DNA from: Bombyx mori
Taxonomy: Eukaryota; Arthropoda; Insecta; Lepidoptera; Bombycidae
Direction of reading: 5' to 3'
Assembly: GCF_030269925.1 (NCBI RefSeq)
Contig: NC_085130.1
Span: forward strand, 2,988,501 to 3,052,500
DNA length: 64,000 nt
In this document: positions 9,886 through 21,867 of the stretch, in pieces
Numbering within the stretch: position 1 is the first letter of the stretch
How the letters are laid out: each line of letters begins with the position of its first letter
The notes under the pieces: generated by a model
Databases searched by the model: none
What the model saw: only the letters and a program-made list of their open reading frames with translations
What the model was told of the DNA's origin: nothing
Position numbers and translations under genes: made by a program

Positions 9886-12309
9886 ATGGTTTTGAGAGGG
9901 CAGCTGTGCAATCCTCATACAAATGAAGCTATGGCTTCTGATCAACCCGTCAAGAAGAAACAGAGAATCGACGCTCCTGATATTGACGAAGGCAGTGACC
10001 GATCCGCCGAGGATGTCCTGACCGACATCTTCGAAAGCGAAACACCCGCCGAAACCTCTGAAGAATTCCCAACAAGGAATGGAGAGTCCCCAGACAGTGG
10101 TACTGTTAGTGAAGATGCTGTCGACTGTTCTAGCATATTGAGGCTCCAGAGTGATTCTGGTGTGGAAATCTTACCGTCGTGTTCAAATACAAACTCACAG
10201 TGGAATTCTGAAAATGACAAATTACTATCTGAACTGAGGTTACTCCAAAATAACCTAATCGGGCAGTGTTTATGTCAATTTGATGAAAATATTGTTACAC
10301 AACTATTTGATCGACAATTGAATATTTCAACATGGCCTTTGACGTCTTCCCTGACTTATCTCTCAACTATGCAGCTGATGTTCGACATATATCTCAAACA
10401 AAATGGTACAGGAACAATATGTTCAAAAGTAATGCAAGCATGTGACTTACTAGTACGTAATAGACATGATTGGATAACTGAGGTTGTTGAATTAGCCGAC
10501 CACAAAAGTAAATACATCACATTCATAGCCAGTAGAGTATTAGCTACATTTTTGATAGTATCAAAAGACACAGTAGATGAAAACTGGTTACAACAGATAG
10601 CTGAAAATATTTATTTATTTGATAGAATCAACAGAATTACAGTACAAAAGATAAATTTTACTCTAGATATAATTAAAAGGATAGTGGAGTGGAAAGATGT
10701 TGAACAGCATCCTTTGGAAGACAGTAACTACATTAACACACCAAGTAATACTTATGTTCAAGAAGACAATCCATTTAGAAGTAATATAGGCTATTCTAAT
10801 AGTACAGAAGGCCCATCAAGTTCACATAACAATTTACACAATGAATTTTCAAATTTACACACCAATAGCACTCCGTCGACATCAAATGAACAGGCGGAGA
10901 AGCCCGTAATCTTTAAACTACAAGAACCAGTATTAAAATTAGACTCTAATGAGGAAAGGCAGGAGATGGAGCATTCTCCTGAAACACCAGCTGAAAGAAT
11001 AGAAAGAGTCAATGAGCATGGTTGTGTGACTGTCATGCTGACAGATTCTGAATCTTTTGACACTTCACACATAAAGTGTTTAACGATAAAAACCTTGGAG
11101 CACCACTGGCCGATTCTTGTGAAAAACATGAAACTTTTACTACTAAGGTACCTGAATTTAGCTAATGCTGAAAATTGTATATTAACATTTTTTTCTTTAT
11201 GGGAGAACATCATAAGTGTTAAAGCGAATCTCTCGATAATCGATACAAAACCATTTTATGCAGACCTTCAGAGCTTTGTTGATTTACTAAGGAATACAAT
11301 GTTGCCGAGTTTAATATACACACATTTGTTAAGTTTATTCAATGAGGTTCTATGTTATGGTTCGACATTAGCTTTACAAGATATTTTACCCGAAGAAATA
11401 TGCAGCTTAGCTCACTCAATAGTGAGATTTGTTAAAGATTTTAGGTTATTAAATAATGTAAGAGTACAAAATAGTAGGAGTGGTTTTGGCTTTTTAGGGC
11501 ACGACTGTAGGGTTGTAACGGACTATTCCTTAGGGCCTGAAGTATTACCCTTATCATCCTCGATACAGTTAGTAGACCAGAGTTACGGAGATGATGATAT
11601 TGATCAACAATCACAGTCAGAGGTAGACAAGACTATGTTGCAAAGAATGTCTTTGCTCGTGCTCAAATCTATAGCTGTCACAGTCAAAGAGATGAGATGT
11701 GATTCGTCAGACAGTTCAATAGATTCATCAGACTACAATGCTATACAAGACATGCAGATTGTAGAGAGGTCAATACGGGATGTATTGAAGAAATTAGATG
11801 TTTTTATACGGAATAGTTTAGATTTCCATCCAGAAACACCATTCACAAAAATGTTAATACATTTGTTTAGTGAGCAAGACGATTATCTAATAGAATCAAT
11901 GGTTTGTACTTTGGATATTACAGTTGGCATCGTCTATAGGAATTCCGTGTATCCAGACTTAATACCTATGTTGAATCCGATTTCATCGTTCATAGAATTT
12001 CTTAAGGTTGTTTCGCACGACAGTGATGTTCTGTTGGATTATTTGGTAAGTAATGAGACATGTTTTCTGCTATACTTACTAAGGTTTCTTAAATATGTAA
12101 GAAGGAACTGGCCTAAGTTTCTTGATACGTGCCAGCAGACTGATGCGGGAGGCACGAGAGGCCTAGACGACACAATGAGAGTCTTAATACGATTACGTTT
12201 ACAAATAAGTCGATTAGTATCAAAATCACTCTTCCCATACAACATAAGTCCTGTTCTGAGATTGTTGGAGGTTTCTGAAAGCTTGTATGAAGGTAACGAA
12301 TTTAGCTGA
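9886..12309 (+). CDS. lin: Lines (LINS1 homologue), 807 aa, single coding exon
   Basis: In flies Lines is a segment-polarity protein that moves between cytoplasm and nucleus. It destabilises the zinc-finger protein Bowl and shapes Wingless, Hedgehog and JAK/STAT outputs in epidermis and gut. The identification rests on two conserved blocks. One is a helical N-terminal domain at about residues 112-225, starting near LLSELRLLQNNLIGQCLC. The other is the C-terminal signature at about 708-742, with VSHDSDVLLDYL, SNETCFLLYLLRFLKYVRR and a following NW. A basic patch KKKQR at 23-27 could be a nuclear signal, followed by an acidic Ser/Thr-rich stretch. The length is close to the fly protein. The first ATG has a weak context (ttcATGG); the in-frame ATG at 9931 (residue 16) has a better one and may be the real start. 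The coding frame has no intron. Confidence 0.88.
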   Translation: MVLRGQLCNPHTNEAMASDQPVKKKQRIDAPDIDEGSDRSAEDVLTDIFESETPAETSEEFPTRNGESPDSGTVSEDAVDCSSILRLQSDSGVEILPSCSNTNSQWNSENDKLLSELRLLQNNLIGQCLCQFDENIVTQLFDRQLNISTWPLTSSLTYLSTMQLMFDIYLKQNGTGTICSKVMQACDLLVRNRHDWITEVVELADHKSKYITFIASRVLATFLIVSKDTVDENWLQQIAENIYLFDRINRITVQKINFTLDIIKRIVEWKDVEQHPLEDSNYINTPSNTYVQEDNPFRSNIGYSNSTEGPSSSHNNLHNEFSNLHTNSTPSTSNEQAEKPVIFKLQEPVLKLDSNEERQEMEHSPETPAERIERVNEHGCVTVMLTDSESFDTSHIKCLTIKTLEHHWPILVKNMKLLLLRYLNLANAENCILTFFSLWENIISVKANLSIIDTKPFYADLQSFVDLLRNTMLPSLIYTHLLSLFNEVLCYGSTLALQDILPEEICSLAHSIVRFVKDFRLLNNVRVQNSRSGFGFLGHDCRVVTDYSLGPEVLPLSSSIQLVDQSYGDDDIDQQSQSEVDKTMLQRMSLLVLKSIAVTVKEMRCDSSDSSIDSSDYNAIQDMQIVERSIRDVLKKLDVFIRNSLDFHPETPFTKMLIHLFSEQDDYLIESMVCTLDITVGIVYRNSVYPDLIPMLNPISSFIEFLKVVSHDSDVLLDYLVSNETCFLLYLLRFLKYVRRNWPKFLDTCQQTDAGGTRGLDDTMRVLIRLRLQISRLVSKSLFPYNISPVLRLLEVSESLYEGNEFS

Positions 12310-12700
12310 ATATTGATTTTCATCATTAAAATTAACCCACACAATATACTGTGTGGGCTAGGAAGGTGTCCCCTTTAAAATTACAAAGACTGCTATCTTT
12401 ATTTTTACATTCCAAAATTCCTTACTCTAAATGGTACTTTGTGCTAATTCATTTAATTTATATTAGACTTTAGGAATGTATTATTTGTAATGATAGATGT
12501 AGATTATAAAATTATGGATGTATAATAATCGTCTTCCGTTTTTGAATGGCTTTTAAATTGTGTACAGTGTGTTCATAAATGAAAATTGATGTTTTTCTAA
12601 TGATTATTTTTATACAATATATTTTCTATGAGAAACTCAATGTGCCTTATTTTAATAAATGAAAGGTGCTCTACGGGATAGGAACAATTATATAAACATT
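12310..12700 (+). terminator. 3'UTR and poly(A) signal candidate of lin
   Basis: After the TGA at 12307-12309 the sequence is AT-rich with no repeat. An AATAAA at 12654-12659 is the best polyadenylation signal. Other AT-rich candidates follow, so the exact end is uncertain. Confidence 0.45.
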
Positions 12701-13228
12701 GCACAAATATATATATATAAGATACAATTTTTTTTGTAACCATAATTTAGCATAATATTATTATGATATAATTTAGTATTGATTTATTTGTTAGTGTTAA
12801 TTTATTTTAATTTCGGTTGTATTATATAAAGTTAAGTTTTTTTGCGTAAATGGGTCTGTGAAAGTTTTCTATTTTTAAACTAAATAATGATCAGTGCCGC
12901 GCTTTTGTGTGTAAATATTTGCCATCAATTACCATTTTATATTATGTAACTGTAATAATAATAATCAGTATTAATACAATATCCTATTTATGTTGAGAAA
13001 TAATTTTGTATTTTTTTTTTCGTGAAGTTCAATGCTATTTGCTTTGTAAACTTAGAATGTCTGATTGATAAAACCGATGTAACGAAAGCTGATTAGAAAG
13101 TGTTGGCAAGGCACACAAAGGGCCTGCACTGGTAGGTACCATAAGGTTATCTAACTATGCCTCAACTTCCCCTCCAGGTCTGGTTTCCGGTGACCACTTG
13201 GCACAAGGTGGTGAGAGCTAGTTTGATT
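12701..13228. other. AT-rich intergenic sequence
   Basis: No gene or recognised repeat. Confidence 0.4.
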
Positions 13229-13236
13229 GTCTAATG

Positions 13237-13496
13237 CAGAGGCTCCCACACTTAATTTGTCTACTACCCACTTTGAGAATAAATTATTTTATAGCGCCCC
13301 CACTTATTCACCTACTTAAAAACCACTATAGCGAGAGCTCAGTCAGTGTCTAAGAGTCCTCCTAGATGAAATTATAAATCGCCTTCCAAGCCTCTACACG
13401 AAACCCCTATTATTTTTTCTGGGTCTCCTACCGCCCCCCCCCTTTAGGCCTACTGCGCCTACAAGGGGGCGTTATCGCTCACTTTGAGAAAAGCTG
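13237..13496. mobile_element. hAT-like non-autonomous element, copy A
   Basis: Starts cagaggctcccacactt and ends actttgagaaaagctg. It is flanked by 8-bp near-duplicates gtctaatg (13229-13236) and atctaatg (13497-13504). The inner blocks gagaataaattattttatagc and gggggcgttatcgc are shared with 50177-50332. An 8-bp target duplication and CAG-type ends fit hAT. Confidence 0.7.
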
Positions 13497-13982
13497 ATCT
13501 AATGAAATACAAATATTCGACATTAAGCTGTATTATAATTTGTTTTATAGCGTAAAGTCCACATTCTGTACCATTAGAAATTCTTTAGCCTTAATCATAT
13601 TAATTATCATGTTAACCTTTTTTTTTAAGTTTACAAAGCAACAAAGAACTTTTTCAACGCGTACGTTATTCTTGTATTTGTAGCTTTAAGTTATCTAAAA
13701 CAATTTTTAGTGTCATTTTGTGTTTGAACAAAAAAAATACATTGGGGATTAAAATTATACAAATATTTTCACTTCCAAATTTATGTAAGGGATTTGATGT
13801 CATGCAATTGCTTTCAACTCGTAAACGGTTGTCGAGGTTGGGTTTTTAAGTCTCTGTAGGTCTTTTAAAGGCGATTGGATCGATTCGAAGATTGGTACGA
13901 CCGATAGTTCTACTCCCGATGTTCCAGTTTGTAGGCTGCGACTAAGACTATGGATTATAATTGAGATATCGATCTACTCTCG

Positions 13983-14091
13983 ATAGGCAGAGGCCTGGCT
14001 CTGCCCCTGGCATTGCTAAGGTCCATGGGCGACGGTAACCACTCACCATCAGGTGGACCGTATGCTCGTCTGCCTACAAGGCAAAATTAAA
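13983..14091 (+). repeat. Short LINE-tail repeat (ggcagagg...gcaaaattaa family)
   Basis: Shares the block 'ctctgcccctggcattgct' with copies at 16824-16926, 27106-27221 and 48011-48121, followed by ccatcaggtggaccgtatgc. The fixed 3' end with a short A-rich tail indicates 5'-truncated retroelement ends. Confidence 0.75.
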
Positions 14092-15224
14092 ATAAATAGT
14101 CGCGAAGGAATTCATACCATTAATGTCACACAAAACAGCAGATAAACGTTATAAGAGCCGAGGCCGTCTCGATTCTAGTATAAAAAAAAAAAACGATGCT
14201 TCCGGACGAAAAATAGAATGAATAATGTTGAAAGCAAAATGACACTAAACCATTAAATCTTAAGGTTGAATACAATCGCGACAGACTGTTAATTAAGACG
14301 TAATAATTGTTGAGAAGAAAATAATAATAATAATTTAAAAAAAGAAAACATGTTATCTCCATCCGTATTTTAATATTAAACGTTAGTGTGTAATCACGTC
14401 CCTAAGGTCGGATGTTTAAATTATTGAGATACATTTGTTTTGACATGGTAAAAAATATATTTTTAATTTCTTACATATTTCAAGAGACAAGGCCGGAACT
14501 GAAATGTTCAAATACTAAATTAATTTAGCAAATAACAAAATAGATATTTAGTTACAGTTTTAAGCAACTATCAACTTTGTTTTCATAGCACGAAAGGTTA
14601 TTCTGGTTCTCTATTTGATTTAAACATTCAACTTTAATGCATTCGATTTTATTTTTCTTTGTATTGTATCTTTTTTTTTAACATGCTTATGAATCTCAGA
14701 ATTAATGTTTGATAAAATTTTAACTATGATTGTAGCCGGCCAATGAAATCCAACCTTAAATCTATTCAGAAATAGAAAGACTGATTTGACGTACATTTTG
14801 CACAATTACGTCACCTATCGAAAGTTATTCCTATTCATCTAAGGAATTTAAAATTCGCGCCACGGAAAAGAAATGGCACCACCTTCATTCAATTAAAAAA
14901 GAACCTTAAAACGCTCATACCTCACTAGCCGGTTTTAATTATATCTTCAATTCGTTTTCTTCTTCTCATTCGTTAGGTACCTCATTACATTTAGTACCCT
15001 TATTCAGGATCGTAAACTTCTGTAGTCTCCTCAGCATTACTCTTTACCTATTCCTATCCGTTGCTTGGCGAAGAGCTTCGTTGACCGGTATTTCTTCAAC
15101 ACCCGTAGTATATTTCTCATCGAATATTGGTTATACTAAAAACTACATCTGTTTACCATTTAAACACATTAAATTTCGATTTCCCGACTATATTAATGAT
15201 AGCTAAATTATATTAAACAATATT
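14092..15224. other. AT-rich intergenic sequence
   Basis: No gene or recognised repeat. The short frames in both strands have no coding character. Confidence 0.4.
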
Positions 15225-15455
15225 ACTGGTGGTAGGACCTCTGCTCTCTCTGACCTCTGGTGAGTCCGCGCGGGTAGGTACCACCGCCCTGCCTATTTCT
15301 GCCGTGAAGCAGTAATGCGTTTCGGTTTGAAGGGTGGGAAAGCCCTTGTAACTATACTGAGACCTTAGAACTTATATAAGATGTCTATGGGCTCCAGTAA
15401 CCACTTAATACCAGGTGGGCTGTGAGCTCGTCCACCATCTATACAATAAAAAAAA
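15225..15455 (+). repeat. Bm1-type SINE
   Basis: Plus-strand body with a small insertion (ctctctctgac) near 15241-15255 and a deletion of the gtgggtggcgcatttacg block. Poly-A tail at 15446-15455. Confidence 0.85.
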
Positions 15456-16340
15456 GTAGTTACGTTCTAATTAAAACTAATAATTGTTTTATTCAATTCT
15501 AGAATATTTTTTTTATAAAAACGAAAGACGGTAGTTAGCAGAATATTGAAATGACGGCATAGAAATTTTGCGACTATTTATGTGAACAGATGGTTAATCG
15601 ATGTCGTTTTCATTAAGGCCAATGAGTTCAGATAAAAATAAAACTTTAATCAGGTTTCCCGCGGCTTATATGCTCCTTGCTAGGTATCGATATAATAATA
15701 TTTAAATAGTTCTATTTATAATCCACAGTGGACTAGGCTTAAATATTACTGTTTTCATAACGCATCATTAGAGATATGTCTCAAGGAAATTTGACATCCG
15801 TCCGTGTGGCTCTGACACGAAATGCGGTAGCGTCGTCAAAACAGTTGATCTTGCCAATAGAATTTAGAAACTAAGCCTTTTAATACACTGATTTTTCGAA
15901 ACACATTATGACCCTTAATTAATCGAATATTAATTGAAAATAATGAAAACAAAGAAACATTTTTTAAAATTTCCTTGATAATAAACATTTTTTAGGTAAA
16001 ATCTTTTTTAACTTGTTATTTAATGTTAATTTTCTATTCATATTCGATTGATTTTGGTGAGACTTTTCAATTATGAATTTACAAGTGATAAAACTGGTTT
16101 GAAATCAAAATCAATTGTGTTGGGTACTTGTAAATTCATAGTGACATTGAATAGGCTACAGATGACAGAAATTACGAAATTATTTATGTAAGTTCTTGTC
16201 GTAAGTGAAAACTTGTTTTCGTTAAGTAAAATTAATTTAACGATAATAAATAAAATGAAATATTTTTGTACGTGACGCATGGGTCTTGGTGTTTTATTGT
16301 TAACTTGTATAGATCTCTTTGGAGGTTAAGATGTATACGT
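15456..16340. other. AT-rich intergenic sequence
   Basis: No gene seen. At 16070-16140 short pieces around acaagt...aattcat are mirrored, a weak foldback. Confidence 0.35.
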
Positions 16341-16640
16341 TAATCCAATGTATCCAATCAGAGGAAGTGTGAAAGTAGCCGCGGTAAGCAACAAATTAAG
16401 GAGCGGACGGTTAGCGTGGTATGGACATGTGATGCGTAGAGAGAAGATGCATGTGACTAGGAGATGTATGGAAATGGTAGTGCAAGGTAGAGGGGGAAGA
16501 GGTCGACCGGAGAAGACATGGATGGAGTGTGTGAATGACGATATGAGAGAGAGAGAGAGAGGAGTGAGTGTTGAGATGACTGCTGATAGAAGAGAAAAAT
16601 TAGCTGTGCCGACCTAGTGGGATAAGGTGGAGAAAAAAAA
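16341..16640 (+). mobile_element. LINE 3' end, C-terminal RT fragment (GRLAWYGHVMRR type)
   Basis: An 89-codon frame with SGRLAWYGHVMRR, GRGGRGRPEKTWMECVNDDM and REKLAVPT, matching the conserved C-terminal tail of insect endonuclease-reverse transcriptase LINEs. A (ga)n slip at 16541-16560 shifts the conserved spacing, and the frame ends at 16617. A dead 5'-truncated copy. Confidence 0.75.
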
Positions 16641-16823
16641 AGAAGAATGTATCAGTATTTTACCTCACTTCTCTCAAAACGGACGACCGCGTTCACGTTC
16701 TGTCTATGGCTTCTGGTAATAGACAGAAACTTCTACTTAAAAATGTATTAAAAGATGCGCTTAAACCTTATATATCGCTATGACGTGTTCTTCTTCAAAT
16801 GAGGCTTGTGGAAAGTATTAAGC

Positions 16824-16926
16824 GGTAGGCAGCGCCTTAGCTCTGCCCCTGGCATTGCTGAAGTCCATGGTAACCACTCACCATCAGGTGGGCCGTATGC
16901 TCGTCTGCCTACAAGGGCAATAAAAA
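16824..16926 (+). repeat. Short LINE-tail repeat
   Basis: Same family as 13983-14091, with a small deletion in the ccatgggcgacggtaacc block. Confidence 0.75.
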
Positions 16927-16929
16927 TAA

Positions 16930-17409
16930 TAAATAAAAATATATATTTGCTTTTTTGAATGTCGGGTAATGTTAAGTTAACGAAAAAGGCAACTCCTTCA
17001 AGAGAGATGAGAATCATGATACTAATTTCGTATTAAAACCGTTTCCACTGAAAATGTGAAAATTCTACCGTCATCACATCGGAAGAAATTTCACCTGAGA
17101 AATAGAAAATGTCCCGTTTGGGCTGTAGAAATTTTTAACCTTAGCAAAAGAAAACACGAAACATATTAACGACTTATCATGTATTTTTACAACGTTCTCT
17201 ACTGTTTTGAACATTCAAAATAAAATAAAAAACAGTTCCTCATATTTTTACTACTCAGACGTTTGTGAGTGTTCAATAAAGACGGCCATTACCTGTGAGG
17301 GTATCCGCATAACCCGATGAATGACACACGAGGACGTTGACCTCACGTGTCAGCTGATATTCGATTGTGTTATCAAAGCTCTCGATGTTAGGATCTCGAT
17401 TTTTTAATT
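16930..17409. other. AT-rich sequence
   Basis: No gene or recognised repeat. Confidence 0.35.
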
Positions 17410-17654
17410 TTTTATTGCTTCGATAGGTGAGCGAGCTCACAGCCCACCCGGTGTTAAGCGATTACTGGAGCCCATAGACATCTTCTACAACGTAAATTCG
17501 CCACCCACCTCGAGATATAAGTTCAAAAGGTCTCAAGTATTGTTACAACGGCTGCCCTACCCTTCATTCCGAAACGCATTACTGCTTCACGGCTGAAATA
17601 GGCAGGGTGGTGGTATCTACCCCTGCGGACTCACAAGAGGTCCTACTACCAGTA
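17410..17654 (-). repeat. Bm1-type SINE
   Basis: Minus-strand body, tttattgctt to ctactaccagtaa. Confidence 0.85.
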
Positions 17655-18177
17655 ATGTCATAATGTATATAATCCTCATCAGTGGAAAAACTATTTAGCA
17701 TAGGTCTAACCGGTGTATGCTCCAAGCTTCGTGTCTAATCTGCAGAGCACGATACCATTGCCAAATCCGGCGGTCAGTACGCGCCTTTTAATTTCACACA
17801 CACAGGGATGAAGATGTAATGATTTTTACGAAAATAATTTCGAAAACGAAACTATTAAGGTATCTCCGGATGGTGTCCCGATATCTTTATTAATCAGAAA
17901 ATAGCTCTTGACTTTCACATGCATTGCTGGGTCTCAAACACCCTACTGCAAATAGTAAGAGCGGAGCAAAAAAAAATACAACGGCAACATTAATGAGGGT
18001 ATTTGAAAAAAAAAACAGGTTTTTTTCTTATTGTCACTCCATTTTAAACGTCAATTTTGTGTCTCACATTCACATTATTTGTTTAGACAAATGGAACTTA
18101 TGAGTAGACAATAAAACTTATATATATTAAATGGGTCAGCGTAAATGTGAGTATGCATTTTTTTATGATGTCGTGTC
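17655..18177. other. AT-rich sequence
   Basis: No gene or recognised repeat. Confidence 0.35.
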
Positions 18178-18354
18178 CTGTCTGCTTAGTGCGAGTTTTT
18201 TAACGTTCTCGATAGCGTAAAAGTTAAGCCAATTTTGTATGCATTTGGAACAGCGCCCCTAGCGGCAAACGTACGCAAACGATCCCATTCCATATTAATT
18301 TGAGTTAACTTTTACGCTATCGAGAACGTTAAAAAACTCGCACTAAGCACACTG
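18178..18354. mobile_element. MITE with 50-bp terminal inverted repeats, copy 1
   Basis: The left arm gcttagtgcgagttttttaa... continues through cgttctcgatagcgtaaaag, and the right arm is its nearly perfect reverse complement. The centre contains acagcgcccctagcggc. Siblings lie at 18730-18893 and 22455-22561. There is no ORF, so it is non-autonomous. Confidence 0.85.
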
Positions 18355-18729
18355 ATCTATGTCAGACGGGCACTGCACAGGTTGAAAATCTGACCAGCAA
18401 CAATAATTTACATTCGAGATATAAACGATAATAGAACAACAATTACACGTTAAAACTGATATGAACTAGGGCTTAAATTAATTTAAAAAAAAAACCTTAC
18501 ATTAATTCAAAACACATGGTCTTACGAAAACATTGAACTTTTAAAGATCAAACATTAAAAAAAAAACACGTTGTATGACTATTAAATATTTTGTAACAAT
18601 TATTTCTCATAATAATATGGATTCGAAAATCCAACAGATTAAAAACAGGAGTTCTATTTTTGTTTCCATTACGCTCTAGCTGCAAGCCTCGCTGTGGCGA
18701 TGTTTATGGCCAAGTCGAGACAAGTCAAC

Positions 18730-18893
18730 CTGTGTGCTTAGAGCGATTTCTTTAACGTTCTCGATAGCGTAAAAGTTAACTCAAATTCGTATGGAGCTGG
18801 AACGTTTGCCGTTGGGCGCTGTTCCAATGGCATAAAAATTTGAGTTAACTTTTACGCTATAGAGAGGGTTAAAAACTCACACTAAGCACACTG
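18730..18893. mobile_element. MITE with 50-bp terminal inverted repeats, copy 2
   Basis: Same arms as the 18178 copy, only 380 bp away, but its centre is in the opposite orientation (gccgttgggcgctgttcca). Ends read tgtgtgcttag and ctaagcacactgg. Confidence 0.85.
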
Positions 18894-19642
18894 GTGACTA
18901 AAGTCACTTGTGGTTATCTTTAGTGTCACAGATAAGCCAATAATCTTATGACATATGAACTCTAAGGCTCATAATATTAATCATGCTTTAAACTATAGAA
19001 TAACAAAACTTAGTTCAAATTTGATCCATAGATTAAACTTCTTTCGTAATATCAAAACGAAAACAAACTCAGTTTAGCTAATCTGAGATGACGTTTTGAC
19101 GTGTGGCAACATTTTGCGTTTCATGCAATGTTTCCAATCTTTTATCAGGTCTCAAACTGAAATTTATATATGACTATTTTACTGTATTTGACGGCCGAAT
19201 TGTGTTTTTTTTTTATATATTAAAATTTTTAACTGTATGTTGAAGAAAAATAACGCGCTCTCATTTTATCTAACTCAGAAACGAATTGTTAGCAAGTATG
19301 GTGAGGCAATACATTGCAGCAAAGGCAAGCAAAAAGCTGATGTTGTAAATAATCAGATAAAGGAGTAAACTTGGTCCAAACTAGCCAAAGAATTCAACAG
19401 TTTGTTTGGTTTGACTTACTTGAGCCTTGCACAATGCATCTTTGGACATTAATTTATAAATATCTTTATTGACTGAGTTTGACACAAAACAAAAGCTGTT
19501 GATTTCGGGCGGCCATTTTGAAAAAGAAAACCGTTTAAACCTTATCTCATGGGTTGGTCGCTTCCTCGTGTCGATTTAAATTTCAAAGAAGAGTTTAACT
19601 ATGGTTGATATTGCAAGTTGATCTTTGATAACCGTTTGAAGC
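18894..19642. other. AT-rich sequence
   Basis: No gene or recognised repeat. Confidence 0.35.
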
Positions 19643-19848
19643 CTTGTTCGGACTAGGCGAGTATTTTAGTCGAGTACCGAGTAATTTAGTAGCTAAATGT
19701 TTCTGAGCACCAAAAATGTAGTCGAGTAAGTTAGTAAATAATTTAGTCAAGTCAATCCATTTTGTTCTATTTTTGCGGGCGAGTAGCGAGTAGTTTAGCC
19801 ACTAAATTACTCGGTACTCGACTAAAATACTCGCCTAGTCCGAACAAG
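19643..19848. mobile_element. Foldback MITE, 206 bp, near-perfect 50-bp arms
   Basis: The left arm begins cttgttcggactaggcgag and the right arm ends ctcgcctagtccgaacaag. Over about 51 bases the arms differ at one base. Inside are further partial copies of the motif gtcgagta. No ORF. The near-identity of the arms suggests recent insertion or arm homogenisation. Confidence 0.85.
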
Positions 19849-21867
19849 ACCTTAGCCTTCGATTTTAGTTTAAGCTACGCTTGATATTACGGGCCTCTGA
19901 GTAATTAATAATTCATTTTAAACTATGAAACGTGTCTTTTTCATTAACACACTGTGACGACCACGGTTTTTATTTGTTATTTTTTTGCTGATATTTCAAA
20001 ATCTGTTTTTGTAGTCATTAGAAGAAATCGATATTAAAATTGAAATTGACTAGAGTATTTCAAAATTTCTTTGTTATTATATTCACAGAATAAACACGTC
20101 ATGAAACGTGTCATTGCTGCTATTTGCATTATCATAATATTTGTTTATAAATACAACAAAATTAAATAGAACAAATATTTTTAATCTGTATTATACATTC
20201 ACACGATCATGTCCCATTAAACATTAAAATGTACATTTACATTAAAATTAACATGTAATTTTTCATCGCGAACATTTTAAACAGTTTTGCGTCTTTAACC
20301 AAAACGTGTTTGTGATAACAGTTATTTTAAATCTGGCACAACACATACTAAATGTTGATGATTTGACTACATATTCCACGTACAGCACAATCAACTATCA
20401 AATTCTGGTAAATGCATCTAGAGTTCTCTATCTACTATCAACAACATTATATACCTCACTAGTTGGCTACTTTTTTTTTTCTTCATAAAGTCTACATTTT
20501 ATATTCTGGTAACACATTATAATAAATGTCAACTGTCATTATTGCTATAGATAAAATTTGGAACGTTTTATAGTCGATTAAATTTTTTAACAACACTACA
20601 GAATTCTAGATAAAAACTTCATTTGCTACAATTCGTTAAAACCTCAAGTTTAAATATTATTAATGAATATTGAAGCGTTTAATACTCTTATTGACAAGGA
20701 GTTTTCGGAGCTTTATAAGCCAAACTGATGAATCGAAGTCATCAATGAAGTCAGAATGAATAACACTATAGCCGTATTTTTAATTAGACGAAGCCAACTG
20801 ACAGCTAACGTCACTTTGTAAAATAATGATGCCATATTTAAATTAATAGTGATGCGTTCAGTTCTCGTTCAATCACATGAATGAACAATGAGTGTGAAGA
20901 GTTAATTATTTCAAACTATAAAAGAATATTATTTCTATTTTACAATAAAATTGTATTAAAGTGCTCTGATATAAGTTACTAGTAGTATGTAACTACAATC
21001 AGTTTTTTTTAATTTTCGTTACCTACCTATAATTGTCATATTTTATACATCTATAGTTCCAACTACATGATGTATTGAAAATAGGACAGTCTTACAAGTT
21101 TCCTCGCAATGTTTTTAATTAATGTTAATGTTTAAAATACTCGGTATTCAGTATAGGTACAGACACTATAAGAACATAATCGTCGAAAGCTCGTTGGTAT
21201 GTACAAAGCACGACTGAAATTTTAACCCCGTACCTGATATCGGCAGTTCGGTACACTAACTATTCACTAGACAATCGAGGCAATTTCATTCATTCAGGAG
21301 TTTTTCAATCATTCACTTTGTCACAACACTATTTTTATTTCATCAAAAACTGACAACACAGGAAACGTCAGTTGACTTCATCTAATAAAAAATGCGACTA
21401 TAGACAATATTTTTATAACGGACTTATAAAGCTATTTTATCTATTAAGTTACATTCATACATACAGAAAACACATTTTGGCTTTTACAAGACTCTACGTA
21501 TTTATATTAATATCAAAATCAACTAGATGTGTCTGTCTGTTCCGAAACGATTCTTTTATGGGTTGGGCAGCCTAACTGACAGCTCTTCTGGTGTTAAGTG
21601 GTGTTGTCCGTACACAGAAGTGGATGGAGCCATCCACGCGTACCGCATCACTGTATGTTCAGCAGACACGTCATATGTGTGTATTCTGAGGACAATACGA
21701 CATTGTGGTATTGAGCTGGTCTAGTGAGGAACCCACTGTAGGATACAGATACATTTCATTAGATATATAGACATCGACCTTAAGTATATTAGAATTGTTT
21801 AATGTTATTTTTATGTTAAGTCCCAACGGTGGTATGTGTCATTAACTATTTAAATTCATATCGAGGT
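19849..21867. other. AT-rich sequence without a visible gene
   Basis: Two kilobases with only short frames. A strongly degraded SINE piece may lie at 21570-21660 (cctaactgacagctcttctgg, ggtgttaagtggt). Nothing else supported. Confidence 0.35.

Noticed and set aside
9942..12344. Minus-strand frames of 71-140 codons across the lin gene
   Set aside because: They are shadows of the 807-codon frame, with no family signature.
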